Both the position numbers and the translations under genes were made by a program. Of a DNA stretch of 14,523 bases, positions 13,759 to 14,523 are shown in pieces. The stretch comes from DATEMK01 sp035275625 (GTDB taxonomy: Bacteria > Bacteroidota > Bacteroidia > AKYH767-A > OLB10). How positions within the stretch are numbered: position 1 is the stretch's first letter; every line of letters begins with the position of its first letter. The notes below the pieces were generated by a model, which had not been told where the DNA came from, did no database searches, and was given only the letters and a program-made list of their open reading frames with translations. The DNA is taken from positions 1 through 14,523 of the forward strand of contig DATEMK010000343.1 in NCBI GenBank assembly GCA_035275625.1, in the 5' to 3' direction.

Positions 13759-13950
13759 TAACGAAGAAGGAAGGGCACCCCTCCTGAGGAGGGATGAGCC
13801 AGCCTGTGCAAAGAGAAGTAAATTTTTTTCGGGAGGGCAAACATGCAGTGCATGTTTGAGCCAGCCTGTGCCAGGTGCAATACACTTTCATATTGCACTC
13901 AAAGCCCCAAAAAAATTTATTTCTTTTAATCTGATGTCATGCGTTCGTGC
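13759..13950. repeat. Modular intergenic repeat, copy 3 (192 bp)
   Basis: Left end: TAACGAAGAAG (13759-13769). Right end: TTTCTTTTAATCTGATGTCA followed by TGCGTTCGTGC. Inside are hairpin CCCTCCT-G-AGGAGGG (13779-13793), AGCCAGCCTGTGC (13797-13809), stem arm AAATTTTTTTC (13820-13830), a hairpin with 10-bp arms (13838-13858), AGCCAGCCTGTGC again (13859-13871), hairpin GTGCAATA-N8-TATTGCAC (13875-13898) and return arm CCCCAAAAAAATTTATTTC (13905-13923). It ends 9 nt before the stop of the adjacent T9SS cargo gene. Confidence 0.8.
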
Positions 13951-13959
13951 TACTCTCGA

Positions 13960-14523
13960 TTACTGTTTCACCATTTTAAATTTTGCACCCGAGTTTTCAT
14001 CAGAATAGTGAAGCAAGTAAAATCCTTTAGAAATATTTTCAGTCTTCACTTTTGTTTCCCCATCAAATGATTTCTGTCTTAGAATTTCTTTTCCCATCAT
14101 ATCACACAAAACTACTTCTCCTTTTTCCTTTGTTCCTTTTATTAAAATACTACATCTGAAAGGATTTGGATAAATTTGAAAATTACTTTCACTTTGATTT
14201 TCCATAATTCCCGTTTGGATAACGAGAACAAAATCTAAATCTGGAATTATTTGGTTTGTTAATGGGATATTTAAGGAATAATTATTCGGTACAGGTTTTA
14301 TTTGACTATATCCTAAAGGAATAATATTATTCAAATCAAATATGCCAGTATCAATTGTTGCCTGCCAAAGTCCCAACGAATCAGAAACCAGATAAAGGTT
14401 GAAAGGTTGCAGATAGATTGAATCCATCAAAACAGGATTATCAATCGCTGTATAAATTGTATCTCCGTCAGTATCTTCAAACACTCTTCCTGAAATATGA
14501 TTTGTAGCATCATTTATTTTTTT
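13960..14523 (-). CDS. Secreted protein with T9SS type A sorting domain (N-terminus off window)
   Basis: The frame stays open to the right edge (188 codons seen), so the GTG at 14484 is unlikely to be the true start; upstream in-frame residues NHISGR join naturally to VFEDTDGD. SGRVFEDTDGDTIY...YLVSDSLGLWQATIDTG resembles an SdrD-B-like or carboxypeptidase-regulatory-like beta module found in large Bacteroidota surface proteins. Then IQTGIMENQ leads into a type A sorting domain: FQIYPNPF, LCDMMGKEIL, ISKGFYLLHY and a terminal KMVKQ. The protein is thus the tail of a T9SS-exported, probably large, surface or extracellular protein; its catalytic or binding part lies outside the window. Confidence 0.85.
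   Translation of the reverse strand, partial: KKINDATNHISGRVFEDTDGDTIYTAIDNPVLMDSIYLQPFNLYLVSDSLGLWQATIDTGIFDLNNIIPLGYSQIKPVPNNYSLNIPLTNQIIPDLDFVLVIQTGIMENQSESNFQIYPNPFRCSILIKGTKEKGEVVLCDMMGKEILRQKSFDGETKVKTENISKGFYLLHYSDENSGAKFKMVKQ

Noticed and set aside
13679..13891. Minus-strand frame of 70 codons upstream of arsR
   Set aside because: It consists largely of modular repeat sequence with hairpins, and its peptide shows no family resemblance.
8456..13950. Integron attC sites or a gene-cassette array
   Set aside because: The AAC/GTT-bearing ends, internal folding and gene-repeat-gene layout resemble attC. However, the end words (GCATAAC, GTTATGC) do not fit RYYYAAC/GTTRRRY well, the elements (166-277 bp) exceed usual attC length, one interval holds a six-gene operon, and no integrase is in the window.
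14482..14484. GTG as start codon of the right-edge gene
   Set aside because: The frame stays open upstream to the window edge and SGRVFEDTDGD is a continuous domain motif, so the gene is simply cut by the window.

Overview
The window looks like a chromosome fragment of a Bacteroidota bacterium, probably from the Chitinophagales/Sphingobacteriales side and perhaps an environmental genome. The evidence is type IX secretion (T9SS) C-terminal sorting domains, a giant adhesin-like protein with Bacteroidota-style PKD/Ig-like repeats, AT-rich DNA without Shine-Dalgarno sites, and promoters of the TTTG / TAnnTTTG type. Every gene I support is on the minus strand, so transcription runs from right to left.

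Layout in transcription order. (1) 14523-13960: the 3' part of a secreted protein with a T9SS sorting domain; its start lies outside the window. (2) 13585-10376: a six-gene operon with an ArsR-type repressor, two tandem SRPBCC/AHSA1 proteins, a VOC (glyoxalase-like) protein, a DUF1801 protein and a rifamycin ADP-ribosyltransferase (Arr) with a helical N-terminal extension. Its promoter carries two tandem operator-like repeats. (3) 10095-8740: an exported PDZ + alpha/beta-hydrolase protein. (4) 8439-7498: a secreted T9SS cargo. (5) 7419-6712: an unrecognised exported protein. (6) 6502-3937: two M16B peptidase subunits, one with the zinc site and one with the R/Y pair. (7) 3753-1: a surface protein of at least 1251 residues that starts with GTG and runs off the left edge within a repeat array.

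The most unusual content is repetitive DNA. Three complete copies and one partial copy of a modular intergenic element (166-277 bp) lie at the boundaries between transcription units in the 7.4-14 kb part. They share conserved ends and a constant frame into which different hairpins have been exchanged, and one hairpin pair shows compensatory base changes. A second, GC-rich palindromic family is inserted in frame in three operon genes and encodes similar ARPDG...GRG peptides. Two further short palindrome families supply stop codons or C-terminal residues for several genes. A 48-nt remnant of the arsR 3' end before the second SRPBCC gene shows that an [arsR tail + SRPBCC] unit was duplicated, and it lacks the 21-nt palindrome-derived insertion found in the intact arsR.

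The operon probably forms a small stress or drug response unit: the repressor senses an unknown signal and releases lipid/hydrophobic-ligand-type, VOC and Arr proteins. The M16 pair, PDZ-hydrolase and T9SS cargoes are ordinary envelope or secreted functions for this phylum.
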